Below, piece after piece: positions 49,022-57,446 of a stretch of 64,000 bases of DNA (positions are counted from its first letter, which is position 1; each line of letters begins with the position of its first letter). The stretch is from contig NZ_FOBG01000001.1 in NCBI RefSeq assembly GCF_900109645.1, positions 1,240,001 to 1,304,000 on the forward strand. Reading direction: 5' to 3'. Source of the DNA: Duganella sp. CF402 (GTDB lineage Bacteria > Pseudomonadota > Gammaproteobacteria > Burkholderiales > Burkholderiaceae_D). Below the pieces are notes generated by a model. That model was not told the DNA's origin. It did not search any database and was given only the letters and a program-made list of their open reading frames with translations. Position numbers and translations under genes: made by a program.

Positions 49022-50218
49022 ATGAAACAACCCACGCTCGCCATCACCACGTTAGCAATCCTCAGTAGTTTCAACGCGTATGCGCAGGACGGCATGCCCA
49101 TCACCGTCAGCGGTTTCGGCACCGGCGCCCTGACCATGACCAATACCGACCAGGCGGAATTCAACCGTGTCAATCAGGCGGCCGGCGTTGGCAAGGACGC
49201 CCGCCCCGGCGTCGACTCCAATCTCGGTCTGCAAGCCACTGCGAAGTACAGCGACAGCGTGTCTTTCACGCTGCAAGGACTGGTGCGCAAGAACGGCAAC
49301 AACGACCAATTCGGCGCCGAACTGGCGTGGGCCTTCGCCAAGATCCGCCTGAACGATGACTTCTCGCTGCGCCTCGGCCGTATCGGCCTGCCGGTGTACA
49401 TGATCTCGGACGTGCGCAACGTCGGCTACGCCAACATCATGCTGCGCCCACCGAATGAAGTGTACCGTCAAGTCACGGCCGACAATGCGGACGGCGGCGA
49501 CATCATCTACCAGCACAGTTTCGGCGACAGTACCATCACAGCGCAAGCCGCTGTGGGCCGCACCAAGGTGCGCGCGCCGGGCAACTACTACCTGGAATTC
49601 AAGCCGGTGATATCGACCCAGGTGGTTCTGGAAAACGGCCCGTTCACCTACCGTCTCGGCCACTCGCGCGCTACCTTCGGCCTGTTTGAAAACGCCAGCC
49701 TGAATACGCTGGTGGCCACGGTCAAGGGTGCGGGCTTGAGCGCCGTCGCCGCCGAGCTGCCGCTGACCGACGTCAAGGGCACCTTCAACTCGGCCGGCAT
49801 CAGCATGGACTACAACAACGTCATCGGCCAGGCCGAATACGCCAAGCGCAAGACCGACACCCGCCTGGTGCAGGACACCAGCTCGTGGTACGTGATGTTC
49901 GGCTACCGCTATGGCAAGTTCGTGCCCTACGTGTCGCACGGCGATGTGAAGCAGGACAGCCGCCGCAGCTTCGAAACGCTGCCCACCACCGGCCCGCTGG
50001 CGCCGCTCTCCGCCGTCATCAACGGCGCGGTGAAAGGCGGCCTGCAGTCCACCACCGCGATCGGCTTGCGCTGGGACTTCTACAAGTCCGCCGCGTTCAA
50101 GATCCAGATGGACCGCATCAAGACGCGTGATGGCAGCGGCTACTTCATCAACGCCAAACCTGGTTTTGCCGGTAGCTCCGTCAACGTGTATGCCGCAGGC
50201 ATCGATTTCGTCTTCTAA
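49022..50218 (+). CDS. outer-membrane porin-like beta-barrel
   Basis: A 398-residue exported barrel protein. The signal peptide ends in AYA (near residue 21), and the mature protein shows alternating strands typical of proteobacterial porins, e.g. VSGFGTGALTMTN, FTLQGLVRKNG and LRLGRIGLPVYMISDVRN, finishing in AGIDFVF with a terminal phenylalanine for BAM recognition. The strong GGGAG Shine-Dalgarno supports the start. Substrate unknown. A PstS-like gene follows after 10 bases, so the pair may be co-transcribed. Confidence 0.85.
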   Translation: MKQPTLAITTLAILSSFNAYAQDGMPITVSGFGTGALTMTNTDQAEFNRVNQAAGVGKDARPGVDSNLGLQATAKYSDSVSFTLQGLVRKNGNNDQFGAELAWAFAKIRLNDDFSLRLGRIGLPVYMISDVRNVGYANIMLRPPNEVYRQVTADNADGGDIIYQHSFGDSTITAQAAVGRTKVRAPGNYYLEFKPVISTQVVLENGPFTYRLGHSRATFGLFENASLNTLVATVKGAGLSAVAAELPLTDVKGTFNSAGISMDYNNVIGQAEYAKRKTDTRLVQDTSSWYVMFGYRYGKFVPYVSHGDVKQDSRRSFETLPTTGPLAPLSAVINGAVKGGLQSTTAIGLRWDFYKSAAFKIQMDRIKTRDGSGYFINAKPGFAGSSVNVYAAGIDFVF

Positions 50219-50228
50219 GGAGAACGCC

Positions 50229-50639
50229 ATGCATAAGACTATCGGCACGCTGCTGCTGGCAGCCGGCGTATGGCTGGCCGCAGCCCCGGTGGTGGCGGCG
50301 GAAATCGTCGTCATCGTCAATCCGAAGAATCCTGCCACGCGCATGTTCAGCGAACAGGCGGCCCAGTTCTTCCTCGGTAAATCCACGCTGTTCACACCCG
50401 TCGAACACACCGACGGCGCGCTGCGCAACGAGTTTTACAAGAAGGTGCTGGACAAGGACAGCACGCAGGTCAAGGCCATCTGGTCCAAGCTGGTGTTCAC
50501 GGGTAAGGCCAGCGCGCCCAAGGAGTACGGCTCCAGCGCGGAGGTGAAGAAAGCCGTGGCTTCCGACACCAGCGCCATCGGCTACATCGAGAAGTCAGCG
50601 GTGGACGACAGCGTGAAGGTCATCCTCACCGTGCAGTAA
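50229..50639 (+). CDS. small PstS-like phosphate-type binding protein
   Basis: A 136-residue exported protein starting at 50229, chosen for its GGAG Shine-Dalgarno and its signal peptide (cleavage after VVAA near residue 23). The body (IVVIVNPKNPATRMFSEQAAQFFLG, later AIGYIEKSAVDDSVKVI) matches the short PstS/PBP-like family, about half the length of a full phosphate-binding protein, which lacks transporter partners. It may act as a sensory or accessory factor of the upstream porin; this is inference. Confidence 0.85.
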   Translation: MHKTIGTLLLAAGVWLAAAPVVAAEIVVIVNPKNPATRMFSEQAAQFFLGKSTLFTPVEHTDGALRNEFYKKVLDKDSTQVKAIWSKLVFTGKASAPKEYGSSAEVKKAVASDTSAIGYIEKSAVDDSVKVILTVQ

Positions 50640-50645
50640 CAACGC

Positions 50646-52028
50646 TTAGCCTTCCACCACAATGGCAGGCCGCAGCCGCTTGCGCGAGACCCGCGCATGC
50701 GGTACCCAGGCGTGGGTTTGCCAACGCCGCCACATGATGAGGCCACGTATCCATTCATCGGCGGCGTAGGCGATCCACACGCCGGGCAGTCCCCAGCCCA
50801 GCACCACGCCGAGCAGCCAGCTGCCGCCGGCCAGCACAAACAACATCGAGAACGCGCCCGCCATCACCGGGAAGCGCGCGTCGCCGGCGGCGCGCAGCGC
50901 ATTGATCACCACCAGATTAAAAGTGCGGCCCGGTTCCAGCACCACCGTAATCCACAGCAGCGTGGCGCCGGCCGCGAGAATCTCCGCATCCTGCGTAAAC
51001 CAGCCTAGCAGCCAGCGGCCGCACACTGCGGCAAGCGCCGCAATCAGCAGGCACACCACCAGCCCGCGTCCCAGCGCGCGCTTGACCACCCGGTGCGCCT
51101 CGCGCAGCTGTCCCGCGCCGATCAGGTAGCCGACCACGATTTCAACCGCCAGCCCGGTGGCGATACTGAACATCATCACACCGCCCATCAGCTGCAGCAC
51201 ATAAGCTTGCGTGGCCAGCGCTTTCGCGCCCAGTTCCGCCGCCGTCGCCACGCTGACCATGAAGGCCAGGCGCCACGCGATATTCTCGGCCGCTCCCGGC
51301 AAGCCGATATGCAGCACCGCCGCCAGTTCGCGGCGCGGCAGCCGCCACCAGTCGTCGCGCCGGACCTCAATGTGCAAGTGCACGCGCCACATCAGCAAAT
51401 GCAGCGCCAGGCCGATCATGCGGCTTACCGCCAGCGCCACCGCGTAGCCGGGCAAGCCCAGTGCGGGCAGCGGCCCCCAGCCATAAATCAGCGGCAGCGC
51501 CATCAGCAGATGGCTGACGTGCATGATAACCAGCACCACCAGCGTGTCGCGCGTGCGCAGGTGGGCGCGCATCACGCCGGCCATCGATGCGTTCCACGCG
51601 TCGAACAGCATGGCCGGTCCCAGCGCCACCAGGAACGGCGCGGCCAGCGGGAATACTTCGGCCGGAGTGTTCAGCAGATGCAGCAAACCGTTCGCGCCCA
51701 GCATGGCGATCAAACCGGTGACGGCGCCCAGCCAGGTGCTAGCGCCCACCACCGCGCACGCCACTTTGTTGGCCGCTTCGCGCTGGCCGCCGCCCAGGTT
51801 CTGCGTGACCACCACGCTGACGCCGGCGCCGATGATGCGGAACAAAATGAACAGCGCCGCCGACACCTGGCTGGCGATGGCGAACGCGCCGCCGGCCGCA
51901 TCCGAAATGCGCGACGCCAGCGCCGTGCCGACCACGCTGGAGGCGATCGCCAGCCCCAGCTCGACCAACAATGGCCACGCAAGGTTGAACATGGGCGGCG
52001 TGCGGATCGGCGTTTTGGCGGCTGGCAT
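50646..52028 (-). CDS. MATE-family efflux transporter
   Basis: A 460-residue inner-membrane multidrug exporter with 12 hydrophobic segments and two homologous halves. Family motifs include NLAWPLLVELGLAIASSVVG at the N terminus and NLGGGQREAANK in the first half. Export of toxic compounds or metabolites using Na+ or H+ is expected. It stands alone, convergent with the PstS-like gene (six bases between stops). The start at 52028 is an ATG; no strong Shine-Dalgarno is seen. Confidence 0.92.
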   Translation of the reverse strand: MPAAKTPIRTPPMFNLAWPLLVELGLAIASSVVGTALASRISDAAGGAFAIASQVSAALFILFRIIGAGVSVVVTQNLGGGQREAANKVACAVVGASTWLGAVTGLIAMLGANGLLHLLNTPAEVFPLAAPFLVALGPAMLFDAWNASMAGVMRAHLRTRDTLVVLVIMHVSHLLMALPLIYGWGPLPALGLPGYAVALAVSRMIGLALHLLMWRVHLHIEVRRDDWWRLPRRELAAVLHIGLPGAAENIAWRLAFMVSVATAAELGAKALATQAYVLQLMGGVMMFSIATGLAVEIVVGYLIGAGQLREAHRVVKRALGRGLVVCLLIAALAAVCGRWLLGWFTQDAEILAAGATLLWITVVLEPGRTFNLVVINALRAAGDARFPVMAGAFSMLFVLAGGSWLLGVVLGWGLPGVWIAYAADEWIRGLIMWRRWQTHAWVPHARVSRKRLRPAIVVEG

Positions 52029-52209
52029 GAAGATATTCGATCAAGTGTTTCCTGAAAGACCCATTTTATACCATGTGGAAGCGCTACCACTGTCGTCCGC
52101 CAACAACGATATGTGCCTGATTTTCTTTCCGTTTTAGCAAAGACTCGACTTATACTATGAAAGCATCTTGAGGGCGCTGTTCGCTCGCGGATGCCGCACC
52201 GATAGCCTG

Positions 52210-53319
52210 ATGAAAAAAATTACAATTGCCCTGTTTGCTGCGGTAGCGCTGCTGATCTCGGGCGGCGCCGCGCAAGCTACCGGCACCGTCCTGCAGTCGA
52301 GCGCTGTAGTAGCCGCCTCTGCCGCCGAAAGCGGCATGCTGATCGAACCACTGGACGTGGTCACCATCCCCGCGCCACTGCGGCCGGACGTCCGTCCCGT
52401 CACCCTCGCCCAGCTGGAAGACCAGCTGCGCCGCCCCGAACTGCAAGCCTCGCTCAACAAAGGCAGCATCGCGGTGGTCTATCCGAATGTGGAAGAGCCG
52501 TTCCGCTCCGCCTTCCTGGCCATGATCCAGGGCATAGAAGAGCGCATCAAATTCAAGGTGCGCAGCTATCCGGTCGACCCGCGCGTCGACACCGCCGAAC
52601 TGAATAACACCCTCAAACGCAGCGGCACCAAGGTGGTGATCGCGCTGGGCCGCCAGGGCCTGAACGCCACCGCCGGTTTCGACCGCGAGATCTCGGTGCT
52701 GGCCGGCGGCGTGCTGCTGCTGTCGGAATCCGAAAACGTCACGGGCATCAGCATGACGCCCGATCCGGCCATGCTGTTCTCGCGCCTGCGCGTGCTGCTG
52801 CCGGAGCTGCGCCGCATCGTGGTGGTCTACAACCCGCAGAAATCCGAGTGGCTGATCAAGCTCGCGCGCGAAGCGGCCAAGGCGCAGAACATCGAACTGT
52901 CGGCCCATGTGGCGGCCGACCTGGCCGGCGCCGCCAAGCTGTATAGCCAGTTGATCGCCGCCGCCGACAACCGCCACGACGCCATCTGGCTGCCGCACGA
53001 CAGCACCACGGTGGAGGAAAGCACCATCCTGCCGCTGGTGCTGCGCGAATCCTGGAACAGCAACCTGCCGCTCTTTTCCAGCAATGTGCTGCACGTGAAA
53101 AAAGGCGCGCTGTTTGCGATGGTGCCGGATAACGTGGAACTGGGCCGCACGCTGGCCGCTTCCGCGATGGGCGTGATCGCCGGCGAAGTGCGCCGCCGTC
53201 CGCTGGTGCCGCTGCGCGAACTGCAAACCGCGATCAACCTGCGCACCGCCAGCCATATCGGCCTTAATCTCGGGGCGCTGCAGCAGCGCAGCTTCGATTT
53301 CGTGTACCCACAACCCTGA
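52210..53319 (+). CDS. ABC-type substrate-binding protein without transporter partners
   Basis: A 369-residue exported binding protein of the ABC_sub_bind (PF04392, TrpX-like) kind. The signal peptide (MKKITIALFAAVALLISGG start) sets the ATG at 52210; the frame opens upstream at a TTG. The two lobes are visible through VVIALGRQGLNA and IVVVYNPQKSEWLIKLAREAA, the latter a hallmark of the family. No permease or ATPase gene is adjacent, so it may present ligand to the sensor encoded 11 bases downstream. This sensor-feeding role is inference from the operon. Confidence 0.85.
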   Translation: MKKITIALFAAVALLISGGAAQATGTVLQSSAVVAASAAESGMLIEPLDVVTIPAPLRPDVRPVTLAQLEDQLRRPELQASLNKGSIAVVYPNVEEPFRSAFLAMIQGIEERIKFKVRSYPVDPRVDTAELNNTLKRSGTKVVIALGRQGLNATAGFDREISVLAGGVLLLSESENVTGISMTPDPAMLFSRLRVLLPELRRIVVVYNPQKSEWLIKLAREAAKAQNIELSAHVAADLAGAAKLYSQLIAAADNRHDAIWLPHDSTTVEESTILPLVLRESWNSNLPLFSSNVLHVKKGALFAMVPDNVELGRTLAASAMGVIAGEVRRRPLVPLRELQTAINLRTASHIGLNLGALQQRSFDFVYPQP

Positions 53320-53330
53320 GCAAGACGACC

Positions 53331-56300
53331 ATGTTCCGACATTTTTTACGCCGTACCGGATTCCAGCGTCAGCTCACCATCATGGTATCTGCCGGGATCC
53401 TGAGCTTGGCGGTGTTTTCGGCGCTGATGAATGCCTGGGCCGCCAACTCGCGCATGCGCGACCACTTCATCGGCCAGGGCCAGCGCATCGCCGACAACCT
53501 GGCGCGCCAAAGCACACTGGCGCTATTGTTCCATTCGGTCGAAAACGCCCGCGACGTGGTCGGCGCCACGCTGGCCTTCCCGGATGTGGCAGGCCTGCAG
53601 ATCATGGATGCGCGCCGCAAGGTGCTGCTGTCGCGCGCGCAGGGCGGCGCGAAACTTGATCCGGCGATCTTCGGCGCCATGCCGCCGTCGCATGCGGGCA
53701 TGGCCGGCGAGAATGCGGACGGCTGGGTGTTTGTAGCACCGGTCTACGGCGGCCAGGGCGAGGCTAGCCCGTTCGAACTGCAGGACAACCAGCAGCAGCT
53801 ACTCGGCTACGTGCATGTGCAGCTGTCCAAGGCCACGCTCAACAAGTTGACCTGGTCCCTGCTGCTCGGGAACCTTGGCCTGACGCTGTCGTTCGCCGTC
53901 ATCCTGCTGGTGCTGGCGCGCTTCCTGACGCGTCACATGCTGACGCCTTTGAACGCCCTCTCGCGCCTGATGCGGCGTGCGGAATCCGGCGAATCCGGCA
54001 TGCGCGCCACGCCGGACGGCCCGCGCGACCTGATCGAAATGGGCCAGGCCTTCAACCAGATGATGAATGTGCTGGAACAGCGCGAGGCGGCCGCCGTCAA
54101 CATGGCGCAGATGAAGGCGCAGTTCGCGGCCACCGTCAGCCACGAGGTGCGCACGCCGCTGAACGGCGTGGTCGGCATGCTGGACATGCTGAAGGAAACC
54201 CGCCTCACGCAACGCCAGCAGGAATTCGTCGACGTGGCCTGGAATTCCTCGCGCACGCTGATCGCCCTGATCAACAACATCCTCGACTTCTCCAAAATGG
54301 AAGCGGGCAAGCTGACGCTGGAAGAAACGGAGTTCAGCCTGACCGCCCTGCTGTCGGAAGTGACCGAACTGCTGGCCGGACCGGCGCAGCAAAAAGGCGT
54401 GACCGTCAGCTGGGTTGTCGACAGCGACGTGCCGGAACGCGTGTGCGCCGATGCGCTGCGCGTACGCCAGATCCTCATCAACCTGACCGGCAACGCCGTC
54501 AAATTCACCGAGCGCGGCGAAGTGGCGCTGCGCGTGTCGCTGGCGGCGGCCGATCCGCTCAAGCTGCGCTTCGAAGTGCGCGACACGGGCATCGGCATGA
54601 GCGCTGAAGTGCAGCGCCATTTGTTCGAGGCCTATTCGCAGCCGGATCCCGGCACCACGCGCCGCTTCGGCGGCACCGGCCTTGGCCTGGCGATCTGCAA
54701 ACAGCTGGCGGACCTGCTCGGCGGCGAGATCAGCGTGCAAAGCGCGGCCGGCAGCGGCACCACCTTCCACTTCTCGATCCCTTGCCATCCGGCGCAGCCT
54801 GTGCAACCCGCGCAAGTCGTACAGTCCACGGTGCTGCACGCGCCGCCGCGTCCAATGCCGGAGCGCCAGTACCGCGTGCTGATCGCGGAAGACAACCGCA
54901 CCAACCAGATGGTGGCAGCCGGCATGCTGGCCATGAACGGCTGCGTATGCGAGTTCGCCGCCGACGGCGTGGAAGCTGTGAGAGCAACGCAGCGCGACCG
55001 CTTTGACCTGATCCTGATGGATTGCAGCATGCCGGAGATGGACGGCTATGAAGCCACGGCCCATATCCGCCTGTTGGAGCAGGCACTGGGCCGGCGCACG
55101 CCGCTGATCGCCATGACCGCCAACACGCAGGCCGGCGATGCCGAGAAGTGCCTGGCGGCCGGCATGGACGATTACCTCGCCAAGCCTATCACGCTGGTCG
55201 AGCTGCGCCACAAGCTGGAAAAATGGCTGCCGCATGCCGCCCCTGTCGCGGCGTCCCCTGCCGCCAACGCCAGCGCGGGCAACGCAGCGCCTGCCGGCGG
55301 CCGCGCCAGCAGCGGCGCGACCTCGCACGCGGCAGGCGCACCGGCCTTCCCGCCACGCTCCAGCACCGGCGGCCCAGCCCCGGTCGACCTGGTCGTGTTC
55401 GACAAACTGCGCGAAGTGCTGGGCGACTCGCTGCCGCACGCAGTCACGCCCTATCTTGAAGACATGCCGGCCTGCCTCGACGAACTGGCGCAAGCAGTTC
55501 GCAGCGGCGACATGAAAGCCGCCCGTATTCGCGCCCATACATTGAAAGGCGCCTCCGGTAACTTCGGCGCCGAAGCGCTGGCGCAGCTGGCGCTGCAGGC
55601 GGAACAACTGGCCGCTGCCGGGCAGCCGGAGCGCATCGCGCCGCTGCTGCAGCCGCTGAACGAACAATACCGGGCCGTCGCCGCCTTCCTGCGCGTGGAA
55701 CTGAGCTACACCGATGCGGACGACCTGCGCCCCGGCGACGACCTGCCGCAAGTGCTGGTGGTCGATGACGACCGCAGCACCCGCAGCACGCTGCGCCACA
55801 CTCTGCAGCGCGACGGCTTCCGCGTGGAAGAGGCCTCGGACGGCCAGCAAGCCTTGTCCATGCTGACCCGCTTCCAGCCCGACGTGATCCTGATGGACGC
55901 CATGATGCCGGTGATGGACGGCTTCACGGCCTGCGCCCGCATGCAGGAACTGCCCAACGGCGCCGACATCCCGGTGCTGATGATCACCGCCCTGCAGGAC
56001 AACTCCTCAGTGGAACGCGCCTTCGCCGCCGGCGCCAGCGACTACATTCCAAAGCCGATCCACTACGCCGTGCTGTCGCAGCGCGTGCGCCGCATCATCG
56101 AAGCCAATCGCGCCGAGAAACGCATCCGCCACCTCGCCTACAACGACGTGCTGACCAGTCTCCCCAACCGCACGCTGTTCTTCGAACTGCTGGCCAAGAG
56201 CATCGACCACGCACGCAGCAACGAGCAGCAAGTGGCGGTGCTGTTCATGGACCTGGACCGCTTCAAATACGTCAACGATAACCTCGGCCACGCCGTCGGC

Positions 56301-57446
56301 GACCGCCTGCTGCAAGCGGTGGCCCAGCGCGTGCGCCAGACCGTGCGCTCGGACGACACCGTGGCGCGTCTCGGCGGCGACGAATTCACCGTGGTGCTCA
56401 ATCAACTCGACAACCCGGCGGCAGCGGCGACGGCAGCGCACAACATCGTGCGCTCCCTGTCCGTGCCCTTCCCCATCGACGGCCACGAAATCTTCGTCAC
56501 CGCCAGCGTCGGCATCGCCATGTTCCCGCATGACGGCAGCGACGTCGCCGCGCTGGTCAAGCACGCCGACAGCGCCATGTACCGCGCCAAGCGCACCAAC
56601 ACCGGCTTCCAGTTCTACGAATCGTCGATGGAGCACTCCATCTCCGAACACGTGCGGCTGGAGAGCGACCTGCGGCGCGCGATGGAACAGCAGCACCAGC
56701 TGGAAGTCCATTACCAGCCGCAGGCCTGCGTGACCAGCGGCCGCATCATCGGCATGGAGGCGCTGGTGCGCTGGCGCCATCCGGTGCGCGGCATGATCGC
56801 GCCGGCGGAATTCATCCCGCTCGCCGAGGAAACCGGCATCATCAACCAACTGGGCGACTGGGTGCTGCGCACCGCCTGCGCGCAGCTCAAGCAATTCATC
56901 CGCAACGGCCTGCCGGAGATGCGCGTGGCAGTCAACCTGTCGGTGCGCCAGCTGCTGCAAAAGGATTTCGCCGCGTCGGTGGAAGCCGTGCTGGCCGACA
57001 CCGGCCTGCCACCGCACCTGCTGGAACTGGAAATCACCGAAAGCACGCTGATGGAAAACGCGCACGACACGCTGGCGGCGCTGCACCGCCTGCGCGAACT
57101 GGGCGTGCGGCTGTCGATCGACGATTTCGGCACCGGCTATTCGTCCCTGTCCTACCTGAAGCGCTTCCCGGTCGACATCATCAAGATCGACCGCTCATTC
57201 GTGCAGGACCTGCCGCAGGATCCGGACGATGCGGCCATCGTCAGCGCCATCATCGCGCTGGCCCACAGCCTGCGCCTGCACGTGGTGGCAGAAGGCGTGG
57301 AGACCGATGCGCAGCTGGACTTCCTGGCGCGCCGCTCCTGCGACATGATGCAGGGCTACCACCTGAGTCCCGCCATTCCGGCCGACCAGTTCGAAGATTT
57401 CGCAAGACGAGCACAAAAAAGAATAAACCGGGAGATAGCATCTTGA
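53331..57446 (+). CDS. kinase-REC-Hpt-REC-GGDEF-EAL single-chain phosphorelay and c-di-GMP enzyme
   Basis: A 1371-residue membrane protein with two transmembrane segments (about 16-36 and 176-198) flanking a periplasmic sensor, HAMP (about 200-255), HisKA (His271), HATPase (about 385-495), REC1 (about 515-630), Hpt (about 690-770, AHTLKGASGNFG), REC2 (about 785-900), GGDEF (about 925-1085, RLGGDEF with RSDD inhibitory site) and EAL (about 1105-1360, GMEALVRW, DDFGTGYSS, VVAEGVET). All catalytic residues seen are kept, so both synthesis and breakdown of c-di-GMP are possible, gated by an internal His-Asp-His-Asp relay. It follows a binding-protein gene and overlaps a TonB receptor gene. Confidence 0.93.
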   Translation: MFRHFLRRTGFQRQLTIMVSAGILSLAVFSALMNAWAANSRMRDHFIGQGQRIADNLARQSTLALLFHSVENARDVVGATLAFPDVAGLQIMDARRKVLLSRAQGGAKLDPAIFGAMPPSHAGMAGENADGWVFVAPVYGGQGEASPFELQDNQQQLLGYVHVQLSKATLNKLTWSLLLGNLGLTLSFAVILLVLARFLTRHMLTPLNALSRLMRRAESGESGMRATPDGPRDLIEMGQAFNQMMNVLEQREAAAVNMAQMKAQFAATVSHEVRTPLNGVVGMLDMLKETRLTQRQQEFVDVAWNSSRTLIALINNILDFSKMEAGKLTLEETEFSLTALLSEVTELLAGPAQQKGVTVSWVVDSDVPERVCADALRVRQILINLTGNAVKFTERGEVALRVSLAAADPLKLRFEVRDTGIGMSAEVQRHLFEAYSQPDPGTTRRFGGTGLGLAICKQLADLLGGEISVQSAAGSGTTFHFSIPCHPAQPVQPAQVVQSTVLHAPPRPMPERQYRVLIAEDNRTNQMVAAGMLAMNGCVCEFAADGVEAVRATQRDRFDLILMDCSMPEMDGYEATAHIRLLEQALGRRTPLIAMTANTQAGDAEKCLAAGMDDYLAKPITLVELRHKLEKWLPHAAPVAASPAANASAGNAAPAGGRASSGATSHAAGAPAFPPRSSTGGPAPVDLVVFDKLREVLGDSLPHAVTPYLEDMPACLDELAQAVRSGDMKAARIRAHTLKGASGNFGAEALAQLALQAEQLAAAGQPERIAPLLQPLNEQYRAVAAFLRVELSYTDADDLRPGDDLPQVLVVDDDRSTRSTLRHTLQRDGFRVEEASDGQQALSMLTRFQPDVILMDAMMPVMDGFTACARMQELPNGADIPVLMITALQDNSSVERAFAAGASDYIPKPIHYAVLSQRVRRIIEANRAEKRIRHLAYNDVLTSLPNRTLFFELLAKSIDHARSNEQQVAVLFMDLDRFKYVNDNLGHAVGDRLLQAVAQRVRQTVRSDDTVARLGGDEFTVVLNQLDNPAAAATAAHNIVRSLSVPFPIDGHEIFVTASVGIAMFPHDGSDVAALVKHADSAMYRAKRTNTGFQFYESSMEHSISEHVRLESDLRRAMEQQHQLEVHYQPQACVTSGRIIGMEALVRWRHPVRGMIAPAEFIPLAEETGIINQLGDWVLRTACAQLKQFIRNGLPEMRVAVNLSVRQLLQKDFAASVEAVLADTGLPPHLLELEITESTLMENAHDTLAALHRLRELGVRLSIDDFGTGYSSLSYLKRFPVDIIKIDRSFVQDLPQDPDDAAIVSAIIALAHSLRLHVVAEGVETDAQLDFLARRSCDMMQGYHLSPAIPADQFEDFARRAQKRINREIAS

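Noticed and set aside
51093..52055. 320-residue rightward open frame across the MATE gene
   Set aside because: Antisense to a complete 12-helix transporter; product is Gln/His/Arg-rich and lacks hydrophobic segments or motifs.
53799..55850. 683-residue leftward open frame inside the large phosphorelay protein
   Set aside because: Antisense to conserved kinase and receiver domains; repeated motifs are mirror images of those domains.
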